Source of the DNA: Lumnitzera littorea
Taxonomy: Eukaryota; Streptophyta; Magnoliopsida; Myrtales; Combretaceae
DNA: 64,000 nucleotides
Direction: 5' to 3'
Assembly: GCA_024138015.1 (NCBI GenBank)
Contig: JAMXBB010000006.1
Span: 72,073,752-72,137,751 of the forward strand
Shown one piece after another: positions 12,473 through 25,516 of the stretch (position 1 is its first letter; every line of letters starts with the position of its first letter). A program made the translations under genes and the position numbers. The notes under the pieces are model-generated. The model was not told the origin of the DNA, did not search any database, and saw nothing but the letters and a program-made list of their open reading frames with translations.

Positions 12473-15130
12473 TATCGAGTTGGATTTTTTCTCAATTTTT
12501 ATAAGTAAGTTTTCCTTAAAATGATCAATACTAAACCTTATCCTGTTTAATCTTGATCATCGACTAAGGTTTAAAGAAAACTAGTTTTTTTTTAGTTTTA
12601 AAGTTTGGAGTCGCCACTCGATCAAGGTCAGGAAATTGTTTAGGTTAAAACCAAACAGGTATATTTAGTTTTGATCTAGACCCTAGTTCGTGTAGGAAAA
12701 AACCAGAGAAACTGGTCCAAGGGATAGGTTTTTTAAACTCTTACATGTATCATCAATTTTCCAAATTTAGATTCAACTTCTTGAAAGCATCTTTCAAAAT
12801 TACCCTATAAATTGAAATTCAATCAATTTACATAATTTAAACTAAAATGGAAAAAAATAAGGTTTTTTGTTTTTTACGTCACCCTAAAAGTGCTTACATA
12901 CTCGTTATTCGGGATCAAATATACATAGTTCTTTTCCAAAAATGTTGGTGGGTTGGTTAATTTTAATTTGAGAAAACACTCAAGTTTACATTATTTAGCT
13001 AGTTTGGTTTCATTTTAGAAAAGATCCTAAAAGGGTCCTAAATTTTAACTATTTGAGAAAATCTAACGGGCCCTAAGTATGGGAGGATTCATTTATTTTT
13101 ATTTTTTGGAAGGAAAATCTTTTCTAAGTGAAAAACCCCCCTTTTTTTCTATTTTTTATCGTTTTATTGTTATCTTTTTTATTTTATTTATTGTTTTTAA
13201 TAGAAGCTTAAAGGATGATAGAGACTTTCCCTTCTTTTCTTCTTTTTTATTGTTCTTTTGTCTTCTCTTTTTTTTTTTTCAGTTTTTCCCTTTTTTCTTT
13301 TATTTTTCTTTATTTACATTTACAATACAACTGGAATTTACACTAAAAAAATAAAATAAATAGATAAATACAAAAGAAAAAAAAAAAAGAAGGATAAGGG
13401 CTAGACTTTAAGAATTCAATGCACAAGTTAGTAATCGGGTTTCAAGTTAGATCATGGGTTAAGCTCGAATCCGAGTTAGGAGAAGGCAATTGGGTCGCTC
13501 AAGGGGAAGAGTGCAGCAGTGAAGGCACTTGATAAGGGCAGTTCTTGATGGTCTTTGTAGTGGTTAAACCTACTTTCATGTGTATTTTATTGATGATAAG
13601 GGGATTACAAGGGTGCCACAGAGTTTAGTAGTGTTTTTTAGGGCATTTAAAAGTGGCAGTCAATTATAGTAGAGCTCCACATTGTTCGGTGGCTACTGGA
13701 GTCAAGTGATTGGTTGGGGTTTAAGCTTTAGAGTGTGGTGAGACTCGTGGTGGTGTTAATTTCACTCAATGGTTACTAGACGTGGTGGTTTCGAGTGGGG
13801 GGTTTCGATTGTCTAAGGTTTAGTGGTGGTAATGATATTGGTGTAGCTAGAAGTTACGGTAGTGGATGGGCTTAATGTTGTTAGAGAGTCTAGGCTAAGG
13901 AGGAATTGGCTAGGGTAATGGTATGGGTCAAAAGTGGTTAGAGAGAAAAAATTGTAGAGAGAGAGAAAGAGAGTTTGAGAGGAAGAGAGAGGGAGTTCTT
14001 TGAATTGTTATTCAATTCATCCCTTGAGCTTCATCCTCGACCTCCTTATATACTAGTCTATCACTGATTAAGCTAAGAAAGTTTAGAAATCAAATTAATT
14101 GTCTTAATGAACTTTGATCGGTGAAACGAACTTTTTTCCAACTTTTAATTCAATTTTCTCCACGTAATCAATCAAATTTAGATAAGAAAATAGGTAGATG
14201 CAAAACTAAGCTATGTCTAGCTTACAATTTCACCATTGGCTAACCAAGGAGGAATGTGTAGAATTTCTAGGGAAAAAGAAGGAAAATGGAGGAAAGTAAG
14301 GGAAAGGATACTTATGTAACTTTATGTTAGTCATGTCATCTAGTGAGAAAGTGCAACATGTCCTAAAAGACACATGGACAATGACTTGTCAAGTACATGG
14401 TTAATACGTGTGTGACACATGTCATACCACTTGGCAATACGTACTCATACGGTGTACATGTATATGATATGTATTATGCCACATGGCTGACACGTATCTG
14501 TAGTGTAGGTGATGTAATGGTGCCACATGTCCCATAGCGGACACATAGCGCAATGATATCTTGACATGTGGTGAAGTGTCTTATGGTGAAAAATAAAAAG
14601 CATTTTAATGCTTTTGGTAAGATTCGAACTCAGGACCTCAAGCTAGTTCTGATATAATGTCTAAGTCTATTGCTATTAAGTCATTGGCTTGTACTTTATT
14701 TATATATGCAATCAAATTGCACATATGAATAAGGTCAGCCTAAACTAGATTTGAATTTAAGCATAAGCTAAATGCCCCTCTCCTATTTAAGGCTCTAAAA
14801 TCACTAAAACTAAAAATCCTACTATCTAAAAATTTTATTATTCTTGTTATTTATTTATTTATACCTTTTTTTAATTTCTAATTTTCTCCTAAATCTTCCA
14901 CTTTTTTGTGACTTTTCTATTTTTTTGTGATTTTTTCTAAATCTTCTATCTTTTTGTATTTTCTATTTTTTTTTATTTTTCTAAATCTTCTGTCTTTTTC
15001 TATTTTTCTAATTTTTCTATTTTTTGTGATATTTTTTCCTAAATTAATATCTCTTACCCTGTTCCAAAAATTCTAAAAAAAAAAGTAAAATAAAATAAAA
15101 TATAAAAGGGGCAAAAATGGTGTGTCTATA
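12473..15130 (-). mobile_element. Probable solo LTR of a Tat/Ogre-like element, target duplication ATATC
   Basis: ATATC occurs at 12468-12472 and again at 15131-15135. On the minus strand the block begins TATAGACACACCATTTTTGC, a TG-to-TA decayed version of the usual Tat LTR start, and carries a 'gagtggcgactcc' segment (minus view of 12607-12619) about 130 bp before its end, like the outer Tat-like LTR. It also shares the A-rich 'aaaaatagaaaata' stretch with the LTR at 25517. An alternative reading takes the 'tggcgactcc' segment as the primer site itself; the block would then be an LTR plus a short interior scrap. Sequence on both sides is Tekay-like interior. Confidence 0.6.
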
Positions 15131-15135
15131 ATATC

Positions 15136-16444
15136 ATTTCAACTCAATCCTACTTTTTGTACTTTCTAACCTAGGTTCTTAGTCGATATACTCTCTTACT
15201 TTCCAAGCCACAATACTTTTTGAGGTAGGTTATGAATCATATCAAGTTCAAGCTATTGTGGCAAGACACATTCTGACCTATCTTTTGACCCTTAATTTAA
15301 ATAGGATTCTACCTTCATATACCTTTTGACTCAATTTCTACCACTTAGTATGTTTCTCATTTCCTATCTCTATTGAGGGCTAGTCATCACAATATTGTCA
15401 TTTAAATGTAACTTATGAATAATTCCTTTCCTCATGTTTACTTTTTATAACTCTCTAAGTATCACACCTCGATCTTTACTAAAGGGTTAAGTACTTTATA
15501 TAGTTGGTACACATATAATATCAAGTATGAGTGTAGAAAATCTAAGCTTTTCATTATCTTAGACTCAAATGAGATAGAAAATAACTAGATCTAGCTAGAT
15601 TCCATTTGCATTAAACAAGATTGACATAAATCTTAGACCAATCAGACATACGAAGAAACTAAACAATTATTGGGCTCATGACCGACATAACATGACTGGA
15701 TCAATAGTAAAGATAGAAACTCAACATGAGAGACATCTAAGTCATGACAGCTAGAGAACTAAACAAAAGAAACTTTAGAGTCATAGATTTGTCATTTCCT
15801 TCTAAGCTTACTCATGTGCGCTAAAGCGTATATGAAGAATGCCATTTCCAAGTAGTTGAACTACACTTCATACTATATCTATTTATTTTTCTTCTTACAA
15901 TGGTAGTTGATGGGAATGTATGATTTCTCCACTCATTCCTTAACTTATTCTTACTATACAAGGATACTATTCTTTTGCTTTCTTAAGCTAATCTAACTAC
16001 TTTAGACAACCTCATGCATACAATCTAACTACCATATTCTCATTTTTATAGAGTTTTCCTAACTCGTAATGTAACTCAATTGCCTTTTTTTTCTTCATTC
16101 TATTATATATCCATAAATATTCCACTCAATTTCTTCAATACACCAATTTATTAACAATTAACTAGGATTTCCTCCTTGACACGAACTCAAGTCCACCAAT
16201 TTGTCAACAACTTCCATAAGACTTTTGCTCAAAACTTACTTTATTCCATGCTGTAGCTCATACTTGCTATCTTTCCTTCTTAAATAATCTTGATCCATGT
16301 TCCCTAACATGCCTTAAGTCTCATTTCAAAAATTACTTTGATTCTTTAAATCCACATATATACCTCAACTTTTCAATCCATCACTCATCCAATCCTTATC
16401 CCAAAAGCAAGTTGTGATACTTTTAGGCTCATTTTACCAACCAT
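15136..16444 (-). mobile_element. Interior of the Tekay-like element (5' part), non-coding
   Basis: Sequence between the inner solo LTR and the primer site. Gag would be expected here on the minus strand, but no frame of useful length is open, which supports a non-autonomous element. Confidence 0.6.
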
Positions 16445-16456
16445 ACTCTGATATAA
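16445..16456 (-). other. Degenerate initiator-Met primer binding site
   Basis: Plus strand actctgatataa. On the minus strand 'ttatATCAGAGt' aligns with TGGTATCAGAGC, three bases inside the 5' LTR end at 16460. Confidence 0.65.
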
Positions 16457-16459
16457 CCT

Positions 16460-19400
16460 TGTAATGCCTCACCTTCCATGTGTTTACGTAAAAATTTCTC
16501 AACTTTAGTACCAAAAGATGTTTCGTTACTATTAACCTTTAGTTAAGGTTAAGGCAAAATTTGTACTATACCTGTCATATAACAAGATGAAACTCCTACT
16601 CTTGAAACACTTCTCATCTGATATAATAAACAACAATGGAAGTCTTTCTCAAGTGTGAACTAAATCCAAAGTATCACAACTATAAGGTCTTATGCAATAC
16701 ATATCTCCCATTAAGATATACGTATATAATACAATATCATTAGAAGATCTACACATCACTTTTACAATCTCCCTTTGAGGCTTTTGTACACAACTTGACA
16801 ATCTTTTTGTAGAGCTTCCTCTTAGTGTTTGGATTTAGTTTTTGATTCCCTTTGGCTATATAGGGTTTTCTCCAACACACTTTCTAACCAACATTCTAAC
16901 TTACATTTTTCTTCACAATTTACCTTAAAGATACCAATTAAGTGTATTAAAGTCTCTTTGCCTCAATGAAGTGCAATCCTAGCAAGCTTCTTTCAAAACC
17001 TAAGGATAAGAAAACTTATCCCTTCAACTTATTGTAAGATGGGCGAGAGTAGATAGACTAACAATAACACAAAATAGTATCTCGTTATAAACACATAAAA
17101 ATCTATGCAACACAAATCTTTCCAACTAAGCAATGCAAATGAATCACACGTATGTCATGCTCATACAGTGACATGCATTGGCATCAATATCTTAGTCTAG
17201 TCCCAACCTTAGACCTAATCATCTAGGTAGTGAACATTGTCATGCATCTGAATTATCTAATTTTAGAACCTAAAATAGAGTTTAACAAACTCTACTTAGC
17301 TTAATCAATGCAATTCTAAATGCTTTTGAAAACCGATTTGTAAATCAAGATATTTGTATTACAAAAAATGCTCCTAGAAACTAAATCGTTTTCTTAATAA
17401 GAGTTTGGTTTTCAAGATAGAACTTAACCAAGTAAAATCCCAGTTTAGAAAACTTAATGTATAAGTCCTTTTATACCATGCCATGAATGCATTACTAGCA
17501 TACCAAGAAAGATCAAGTAATTCCAAGAAGCACAAGAAGACTTATTAATCAATTCATTAACTAAGATTTCACTTAACTTCATTTATGTTTCCATTTCTAA
17601 AACCTCGACATTGAGTTCACCTAAGTGAACACTTTAGGAGGTTAGGTTAGTTAACACCTAGATTCTTATTTAAGTTAATTCAAATCTCAAAGCAACAATT
17701 ATATCTACAGATCTACAACATCAATTATAACCAAGCAATACACAATTAAAGTCAATCTAGTCAATAGCCACACTCAATTCATCTAAGACCATATACCAAG
17801 GAGTTCACAAGGTATTTCATGACTCAATAATCAACATGTCACATTCATTCACATAGAATTAGTCTCAAGCAGCATAGTTAGATAAGTTAAGAATAGATAA
17901 AATCTACTCTAGAACACAAGCAATCTACTTAGCTAAGCCACTTAGAAAATTCCTCTAGTCTTACTCTTGTCCCCAAGACCTTTCCATGCACATATCTCCT
18001 AAAAACGACACATAATATTTAAGTTAATATATATCAAGTATAAACAAAATTACTAACTTACTTACACCTATGGTCCAGGGCTTAGTATTATTCTTTTTTA
18101 GACAACTTTAATCTTAACTACTTTCTGACTGAATTTCTAATCCAGTTTTTGACTATATCCTATACATAAGGCCCTTTAAGCAAACTTTTTGATATAGTTT
18201 CTGAGTTCATCAACATTACATAGATATTGTTGTATCTCCTTTCCTTAACACATTATTTTTATTCTCATATATAAGCTTTAATACAACAATTATTAAACAT
18301 CCATTTTACTATTTTATACTAATTAGGTTAACTATTTCACTAATCACACCTAAAGGACATAGAAACTTACTGCAAAAATACTTATACATATCCAATATCC
18401 AATCTACCCCTACATCAGCTTCTCACATACATTCGATACATAGACTAGTTCACATTCCCCTCTAATATATTTTTTGATGTACCTTTTAACTTATACTTTA
18501 ACTTACATAGAACATTCTTTGAATCCTCAAATCACACAATTTTAGCATCCATACCCCTACTTCCTCACTTTGACACTTTGATCCAACATTTCAAACCTCA
18601 AATATAGTAATAAACTAAGACTTGAAGACCTCATTAGTCAATTAAACACCCATTTTAGGAAATTTCAACCATGTGAATGCTAAATAGGAAAAGCCCCTAA
18701 AATTTAACTTTGGAATTTTCGAAATCTCTTTTCATGGAATTGAAGTAGACGTGTTGAAATGTTTGGACATGAGTTTAGAGATGAAAACATCATTGCGGCT
18801 ATTGAAAATTGGAATTAAGGCTCATTTTTTGGCTTAAATTCTTATGGAACACATATTTTGAATTGGAATTTGAGAAATCTAGTTCAATTTTTTAGATTCT
18901 ATGCAAAAAATCACCTAAGGAAACTAAAAATCATAATTTTTAGAGGTTTTTTACTATTTTTAGAAAAATAGAATAAAAAACAAACTCATTGCTACTTGCA
19001 ACTTTGGCCACCATTTGGGGGTAGGGTTTTGTCTTACCAAGTTGGCACCACCTCCTCTATCTTTAGGTGGTGGAGTTTACCTCTAAGTAGTCTTTAGCCT
19101 AGGGAACTCAAAATTCCTCCAAATTTTTCCTTTCTTTACTTAATTTTTGCGAAAACCCTTATTGATGCTTCCTAAGCTTTCTAGTATTTTTTCTAGATCC
19201 TAAATTGTGTAAACAAAATTTCAAAAGTATTTTTATGATTTTAGGAAAATGCTCTTTGAGTTGATGAATTTTTCCAAGGCTAAAAGTCTCTTTTTCCCTT
19301 AATTTTCATGCATTGGGTTTTTAGCACTACACTTGTAAAGTAAGTTCCATCTTTTTCCAATTGCATGCCATCGCCCTTTCCTTATTTTCCCATGTCCACT

Positions 19401-19958
19401 AGCTGTCTTTGATGTATTTTTGTTTTACTTAGCTTAATTATGGTGTTATTTTTAAGTATATTATATAATATATAACTATTTCTCCTATTTCAAGTATACA
19501 CCTATATATGCAACACATATACTAGTTATTTTACTCTCAATAAACTTAAAATAATTATTTTTATAAGTTAGATAATTTTATTTTTAAGGCCTTGCTATAA
19601 TATAGTCTTGTGTTCTATGCATACAACACTAATTTTTCACTATCGATAAAAGTACATTTTTATTAAATTAAATATTTTGCTAACTTAGTTTTACAAAATA
19701 AACTTCACTAAAGTGTTTCTTTAAACTTTTTTACAGCTTATGATAAAAATTTATTTAATTCCGAAACTATTTTCTAGAACCTAAATTTATCGATTCTAAG
19801 CAACTACAATTATTTTATGTAATAATACTTGTAACTCATAGTGCTTACGACCACTTTATTTCATCACTTCACAAGTTATATTTTCTAAGTTCTATATTTA
19901 TTCGAAATGTGCTACTACTTTGACTCATCGATAATTGGTTGAGGACTAAGGCCTCATA
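16460..19958 (-). mobile_element. 5' LTR of the Tekay-like element
   Basis: A 3499-bp direct copy of the left LTR, with minus-strand end ...GGCATTACA at 16460 and a decayed start TATGAGGCC at 19958 (TG changed to TA). It provides the empty-site reference for the solo LTR at 9708-10937. Confidence 0.85.
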
Positions 19959-21485
19959 TCAATTGCCCACCATTGCATCTATGTGCTTCTCATTCATTAT
20001 GGGGTCTTTTATTTATTTCCTTGTTTATGTATATCTATTTCTCACTTGAATAAAAAAAATAAAAAGGTAAACTTTAGATAGTTGTAACTTACTTTATAAG
20101 TATTTGTAGCTTTATTTTTTCGAAAAAATAGAGTCTTTGTAAATATTGCAATCATTTTTTCCATGGCTTGTAAATATTCTTTTACCTACTATGTTGTAAA
20201 GTAATAACTAATCTAGGAGACATTTAGAACTTGTAAAGTAATCCCTAAAACCATCAAGATTATAACAAAATATGTTCCACTCTCATAAAGTCCTTGTAAA
20301 TAATTAAAATTTAAAAAATAATAAACAATTAAATTTGTGAATAAATTATAAAATAATGTTTCCCTATCAAATATTTGTAACCTACCTTGTAAATAAAATT
20401 TTTTTTTAGCTATGTTGCACATTGCAAATTTAGAGCTTCTCTTTATTAATAGTTGTAACATTTTGTCACATTTGCAATAAATTTAACTTTTTCCATATCT
20501 AAGTAATTGTTCCTTTATCTCAAAATAATAAAATAAAATAAAAAAAAAGAGAGAGAAAAAGTACTAGAAAAGATAATTAAAAAAAAAAAGATAAAAGAAG
20601 CTTTTATTCTTCTCCTAAATTGTAAATATTTCTTATCCTTTATGTTATTATTTGCCACTGTATACTTAACCAAATCTTTAGATTATTGCCACCCATAGGT
20701 TTCTTTATAACTTACCAGTTATGTAAATAGTGTTTATCACCATTGTAATTAGACCTTCTCTCCATTAGATCAAATTGTAAATACTTTATATGAAAATTAA
20801 AAGGGTCCTATAATTAATTCAACCTGCTGATCTTAAATACCAAAAAGGAAACTAAAAAACAAAAAAGAAGCAGAAAAAAACAATCGAAAAGCTAAAAAAG
20901 TTTCAAAGAGAAAAACAAAAAAGATACCTTTATCATTACTTTAAGTTGTAAATAATTATTGCCCTTCAATTTAGAAACTTAAGATTAAGTCACCACTACT
21001 TATTCATCATCACTAACACATTTGTTTCCTCCTCTTAGTAATTACATTGTTAGCATCATTAATCGTTGCTTCTTTCCTATCTATCTTTTGACTTGTGAAT
21101 GACTCTTTGAAAATTAAAACTAAAAAAATTAAAAAAGAATCTTAAAATGAGAGTCATTATTCGGTCCTTAGGTTCTAAATAATCATTGTCCCCTTAGAAA
21201 CTAACACCGTTTATTACCTCTAATCAGTAGTTATTAGGGCTTCTCCAGAAAAAAAAAAAAAAACATGAAAAAAAAAATAATCTTTAAGTCTTTCCTTAAA
21301 CTCTTCTCTAGGTTATCAATAATTATCACCTCTTGGTTATCCTTGCAATTTATTACCTTTCAATGAGGCTAAACGTCCTTTATTCTTACCCTTGTAATTT
21401 AATCATTGATCATGTCACCTCTTAAGTTTGTCACTTTCTCTAGGATTGCGATCCCTTTGCAAATAGTCTCCACTTTTGCTATGGT

Positions 21486-22095
21486 TTTAACCAACTTTTA
21501 GAGCATTATTCCTCTTTCACAAGCATTTTTAAGCTTTAAGCCAGTCTATAACATGCTTTCTTATTTGTAATCATTTTTAAAGGTTTTAGGCTAGCCTATA
21601 GGATGCTTTTCTTTTCTTAGTCATCTTTTAAGGCTTTAAGCCAACTTATAGGGCGCTTTCCCTTCTTTAGTCATCTTCTAAGGTTTTAACTAGCTCATGG
21701 AATGCTATCCATCTTTTACGAACTTTTTTGTGTTTTAAGCCAGCTTACTAAGCACCTTCCCATCTCTAATAGTCTTTAAAAGTTTTAGGCCAACCTATAG
21801 GGTGCTTTCCCATCTTTAACCATCTTTAAAGGTATTAAGTCAACCCATATAGTGCTTTCCCTTCCTTTATCATTTTTTAAGCTTTTAAGCCAACCTACAT
21901 AGTGCTTTCCCTTCTTAGTCATCTTTTAAGGTCCTAATCAGCTCATCAAGCACTACCTTGTCTCATGTTTCTTTTAGGGTCCTAGCTAATGCTTCCCCAT
22001 TTTATGGGTCTTTTGGCATATTCTTTCAAACGCTTTCCTTGCCTCCACCACCTTTTAGGGTCTTAGCTAGCTCATCGATTGCTATCTAATCTTAT
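21486..22095. repeat. Degenerate tandem array, about 50-bp unit, about 12 copies
   Basis: The phrase 'aagccaacctatagggtgct' and variants recur at about 21541, 21591, 21641, 21690, 21740, 21789, 21839, 21889 and 21938, an almost exact 50-bp spacing, joined by 'ttcccttctttagtcatctt' variants. Flanking copies at 21486, 21985 and 22070 are more decayed. Confidence 0.8.
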
Positions 22096-24689
22096 TCTTC
22101 CTTTAGGATTTAAGAAAACAAAGAAAAATAAAAAAGGGTTTTTACTAATGTATAAGAGATCCTCATAGGCTTTAAAGATTTCTTTTCAATGATTGGCCCA
22201 ACCTAAAGGTCGTAGTCATTTGCTTACAACCATGAAGTTTAAAATGGACTACATTCCAAGTACAAAATACTTCAGCCCATGAAACCACATGCCAAGAGCC
22301 TATTAAGATCTGATGTTTGGGGGCAAAAAGGAAAAGCCTATTGAAAATGGTCTACCAAGAGCAACCCTAAAAAATATTGAAGACAAATCCATTCTCAATC
22401 CACTAAGAAAATCAAAACCAAAAGCTTATCTCTACTATTACTTAAAGGGGTAACCTATTGGAGTTCGAAGTATGAATTTAGGGAACAATTAGTCCAAGAG
22501 AAGATAATAGAATCTTTCATGATTAGGGCATAAAGAGGATGGGCTTAACCAACAAACCCTCAAAGAAAGTTAATTAAGCCTAAGCTAGTAAATTTGTCTA
22601 AGGCAATTATGTGGCCAAGATAATAAGCTTATGTTAATTAAGGAGCATTTTGATAAGATTAGAGGTCTAGCTTAAATGACTAGTTTAGGAGTATATGAGT
22701 TTCTAAAAGAATATGAAGGCACATGTATCCATCAAGTTAGGGGCATCCAATTAAGGGCACCTTTTAGGAAGATCCAGCAAGTAAAGGTATGCCACTAATT
22801 GAAGAGTTTAGGATGAAAAGAGATAAACTAAGTCCCAAACACTCACTGTAAACATACTTAAGAGTTAAACGACATCAATGAAAGGAATTTAGACTCATTC
22901 CTTAAAGGAGCTCTAACTTGAACTTGATACATAGATCAAAATGACAGTAGGTATTCATTTCTCTATCCTAAGCACGTTATCCCTTGCTAACCCCACCAAA
23001 CCTTTCAAAGAAGTAATTCCAAAATTAAACCCTGTTAAGAACCACCCCACAATGAGGCAATTAGGAGGTTAGGGCCATCAACCAAGAGGAAAAGGATAAA
23101 CTAATTTGTGCTTACCTTAATTGCACCAATTCATGGGTAACCATTATCATTGATAACACGTTCCCTTTGAAAGGAAGAAGGGCCTTAATTCTAGAAGAGT
23201 TACATATTTTAAGTTACAAGCCATTTAAGAAGAGAAAGGAAATAGGTATCTCCATTTCATCAAAAGCTCGCAAAAGAGGCCCAAAAGGAGTGAAAGGAAA
23301 AAGTGATAAAAAGAAAGTAAAAGGCAATAAAAAGAAAGGAAAAAGCCAAAGAGAGAGAATATCGAGAAAAAGGAAAAAAAAAGAACAAAGGAAAAAGAAG
23401 GAGGCATCAAGTTGTTATAAGTTCGAAACAAACACTAGAAAATGATTGAAGCACAAAGTCTAAAGACTACTTTTAAAGCCTGAAGAAGCTTAAGCACATC
23501 AAGAATTAAGGTAGAAACTCAAAAGCAAGGCTTACAACTTATGGCCCTCACAATGTACACCACCCTCCTTAAGAGGCTCTTCCAATTAAAGGGATAGGAT
23601 TATCATTACTCATGAAACTAGGGACAAGCTCATTTTAGGTTTTTTCTTGACTTGTAAACTTGAGTCTAAGAGATAATTCTTTCGAAATAGGCCTATTCAT
23701 CAATCCCTTTTGAAATTGTTAACCAAAAGTCTATATTACATTGTAAAAGTCCAAAAAAGGCTTAGTTGATTAACCAAGGCATATCACTTGCAAGATGGAC
23801 CATAATTTTTAGAATCTAGAGTTAAGAGTGAAATCTAAACCAAGAGAGTAAGAAAGTCCTCTTAGACTAAACAATTCAATGAGTGGGATACCTATTCCGA
23901 GACAAGAAGGTTTTAAGACTTGTAACTTAGATAACATAAGCCATTCACCTAATGATGAAGATCAAAGCCCATGGTAATAGAGCTTTGAAAAGAATTTTAC
24001 GTAAAAGAATCATGTCAAAAGAGTTGAAGCCCCAAAAAATTTGACGATACAATAGAATCAAGAGAATGAGAGGGTAATTTGGTCCTTTAACCATAACTTC
24101 CAAGTATAAGCTTAAGCTTCAGAAATCTTTGTGAAATATCAAATGACTATCAAGCAACAACGCAAGCCTACCGTTTATCAGTAACCTCCATGGCTTGTAA
24201 GGCCCTTTTACTTGTTAGCAAATTCAAAAAGAATTTGGTTTTCTGTAATAAGGGTAACAACCCCAATTTTCAAAACAAAAAAAAGGAAATATTTCAAAAT
24301 AATGAAGAGTTTAGAGAATTTTTCATTCCTAGTTCTCTTAAACTTGAGTCTTCTAGGCCTTCTCATAGGCTTAATTTAGGTAGCTACCCACTTTTGAAGA
24401 GTTACCTTTGGCGATGGCCTTAGTAGCTAGGTTCCTCCAGTGGTCAGTTTTGTCTATTTGGGCCAAATCCTCTATGTTTGATCAAAACTCAATGAATTAC
24501 TTCTCAAGTTAGATCACAGCTTCAAAATGTCTTCTCTCTCTGATTAACATCTAAAGGTTAATTTTGTTCAAGGATTTACTCCTTAGCAACCACATCAGGG
24601 AGCACCTTCAATTACTTCCTTTAATAATGTCAAATAAATTCAAGTCCATTCTAGATATCAAATCTTCTTATAATCAACCTGTATGAAAA

Positions 24690-25010
24690 ATTTAGGATCA
24701 CTTGCTTAATAGGTGCCATCCTATGGACCATTTGCTTAGCGAAGCACTATCCTATTTTATTTAGATTGCCTGCTTAGTGAAGCGTTATCTTGTGAACCAC
24801 TTACTCAGTGGAGCACTGTCATGTTTGGATCACTTGCTCGATAGAGCGCTATCCTAAAATTCTTAAGCATTGCTTACTCAATAAAGCACTGTCATGTGGA
24901 CTGCTTACTCAAAAGAGTATTGTGCCATTTTCAAAAATTTCAAGATTGTTTGCTCAATAAGCGTTATCTTGTTTTAAAATTCCTAAGGAACGCTTACTCA
25001 ATTGACCACC
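24690..25010. repeat. Degenerate tandem array, 30- to 50-bp unit
   Basis: The phrase 'gcttactcaataaagcactg' and variants recur at about 24701, 24731, 24771, 24801, 24831, 24871, 24901, 24951 and 24991. Spacings are mostly 30 or 40 bp, suggesting a 10-bp sub-unit. Confidence 0.7.
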
Positions 25011-25370
25011 TTAGTATCATCATACCATTAGATAGGATATCTTCTCGCTAAGATAGATTGCAATGAACCTTACTCGCAAATAGCCTTAGTGCCATCACTT
25101 TGTTAGGAAATGATATCCTCTTAAAGAGTTTCATTAAGATAAACCATAAGGAGCTCTTTCCACCCCTTAGGCAACTTTAGTTCTGTCATTCCCATAGGAT
25201 AAGATATCCTGCCAAAGGGTATTGTCTAGATAGAGCGTAAGAAGCACTTCCCTTAGATAGCATTTGTATTATTGTTCCCTTTAAGAAAGAATATCCTACC
25301 AAAGGGTTTCACTAAGATAGTTCGCGAGAAGCTTTCCACATTCCTCAATTAACAACTCATCAAAGAGGTA
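25011..25370. repeat. Degenerate tandem array, 75- to 92-bp unit, about 4 copies
   Basis: The phrase 'gatatcctaccaaagggttt' and variants recur at about 25036, 25111, 25203 and 25290, each followed by 'actaagata'. A third array type, distinct from the two before it, close to the 3' LTR. Confidence 0.65.
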
Positions 25371-25516
25371 CATTCTACAGGTAGCCTATTTAACATCTTA
25401 AAAGTTACCATAAAAAACCTTTCTATAACTCTCTTCCTCCTGGGGGAAAAAATGGAGTCTCTTTTTTGGTCTTTATAGTAAAGTTTTCATCGAAGTTTAT
25501 CACAAAGAGAAGTAGC

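Larger units (their letters stand above)
6662..19958 (-). mobile_element. Complete Tekay/Del-like LTR retrotransposon, non-autonomous, with target duplication TCAAT
   Basis: Two direct copies of a roughly 3.5 kb LTR (6662-11437 and 16460-19958) bound a 5.0 kb interior. The 5 bp before (6657-6661) and after (19959-19963) are both TCAAT, an exact target duplication. Minus orientation is fixed by a Met-type primer site next to the right LTR (16445-16456) and a polypurine tract next to the left LTR (11438-11450). The stretch before that tract, tttcgaggatgaaa, is characteristic of Tekay/Del chromoviruses. No gag or pol domain survives: after removing one inner solo LTR only about 2.3 kb of interior remains, so this is a large non-coding derivative (LARD-like). 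Confidence 0.85.
19964..25516 (+). mobile_element. Main interior of the Tat/Ogre-like element, non-coding and rich in tandem repeats
   Basis: Continuation of the outer element after the Tekay-like insertion. 19990-21480 is AT-rich, with the phrase 'ttgtaaat' recurring at irregular spacing. It is followed by three tandem arrays listed separately. The ORF at 23167-23445 (92 codons) is a lysine-rich translation of a purine-rich stretch and resembles no known protein; those at 20213-20461 and 24190-24423 also lack domains. No Tat gag, RT, RNase H or integrase is readable, so the element looks non-autonomous. A purine tract (cctgggggaaaaaatgg, about 25439) lies near the 3' LTR. Confidence 0.55.

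Noticed and set aside
13079..13354. 91-codon Phe-rich ORF as a membrane protein
   Set aside because: Translation of a poly-pyrimidine tract in a solo LTR; hydrophobicity is a composition artefact.
14615..14645. 'gattcgaactcaggacctc' resembling a tRNA B box, suggesting a tRNA gene or SINE
   Set aside because: No A box, cloverleaf or poly-A/T tail around it; such words are common in plant LTRs.
23167..23445. 92-codon lysine/arginine-rich ORF that could be a nuclear or histone-like protein
   Set aside because: It is a translation of a purine-rich, low-complexity stretch inside a non-coding retroelement interior; the opposite strand gives an equally open Phe/Ser/Leu frame, and there is no domain.
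21486..25370. Regular repeats that might suggest a CRISPR array
   Set aside because: Units are degenerate, contiguous without unique spacers, and the DNA is plant retroelement.
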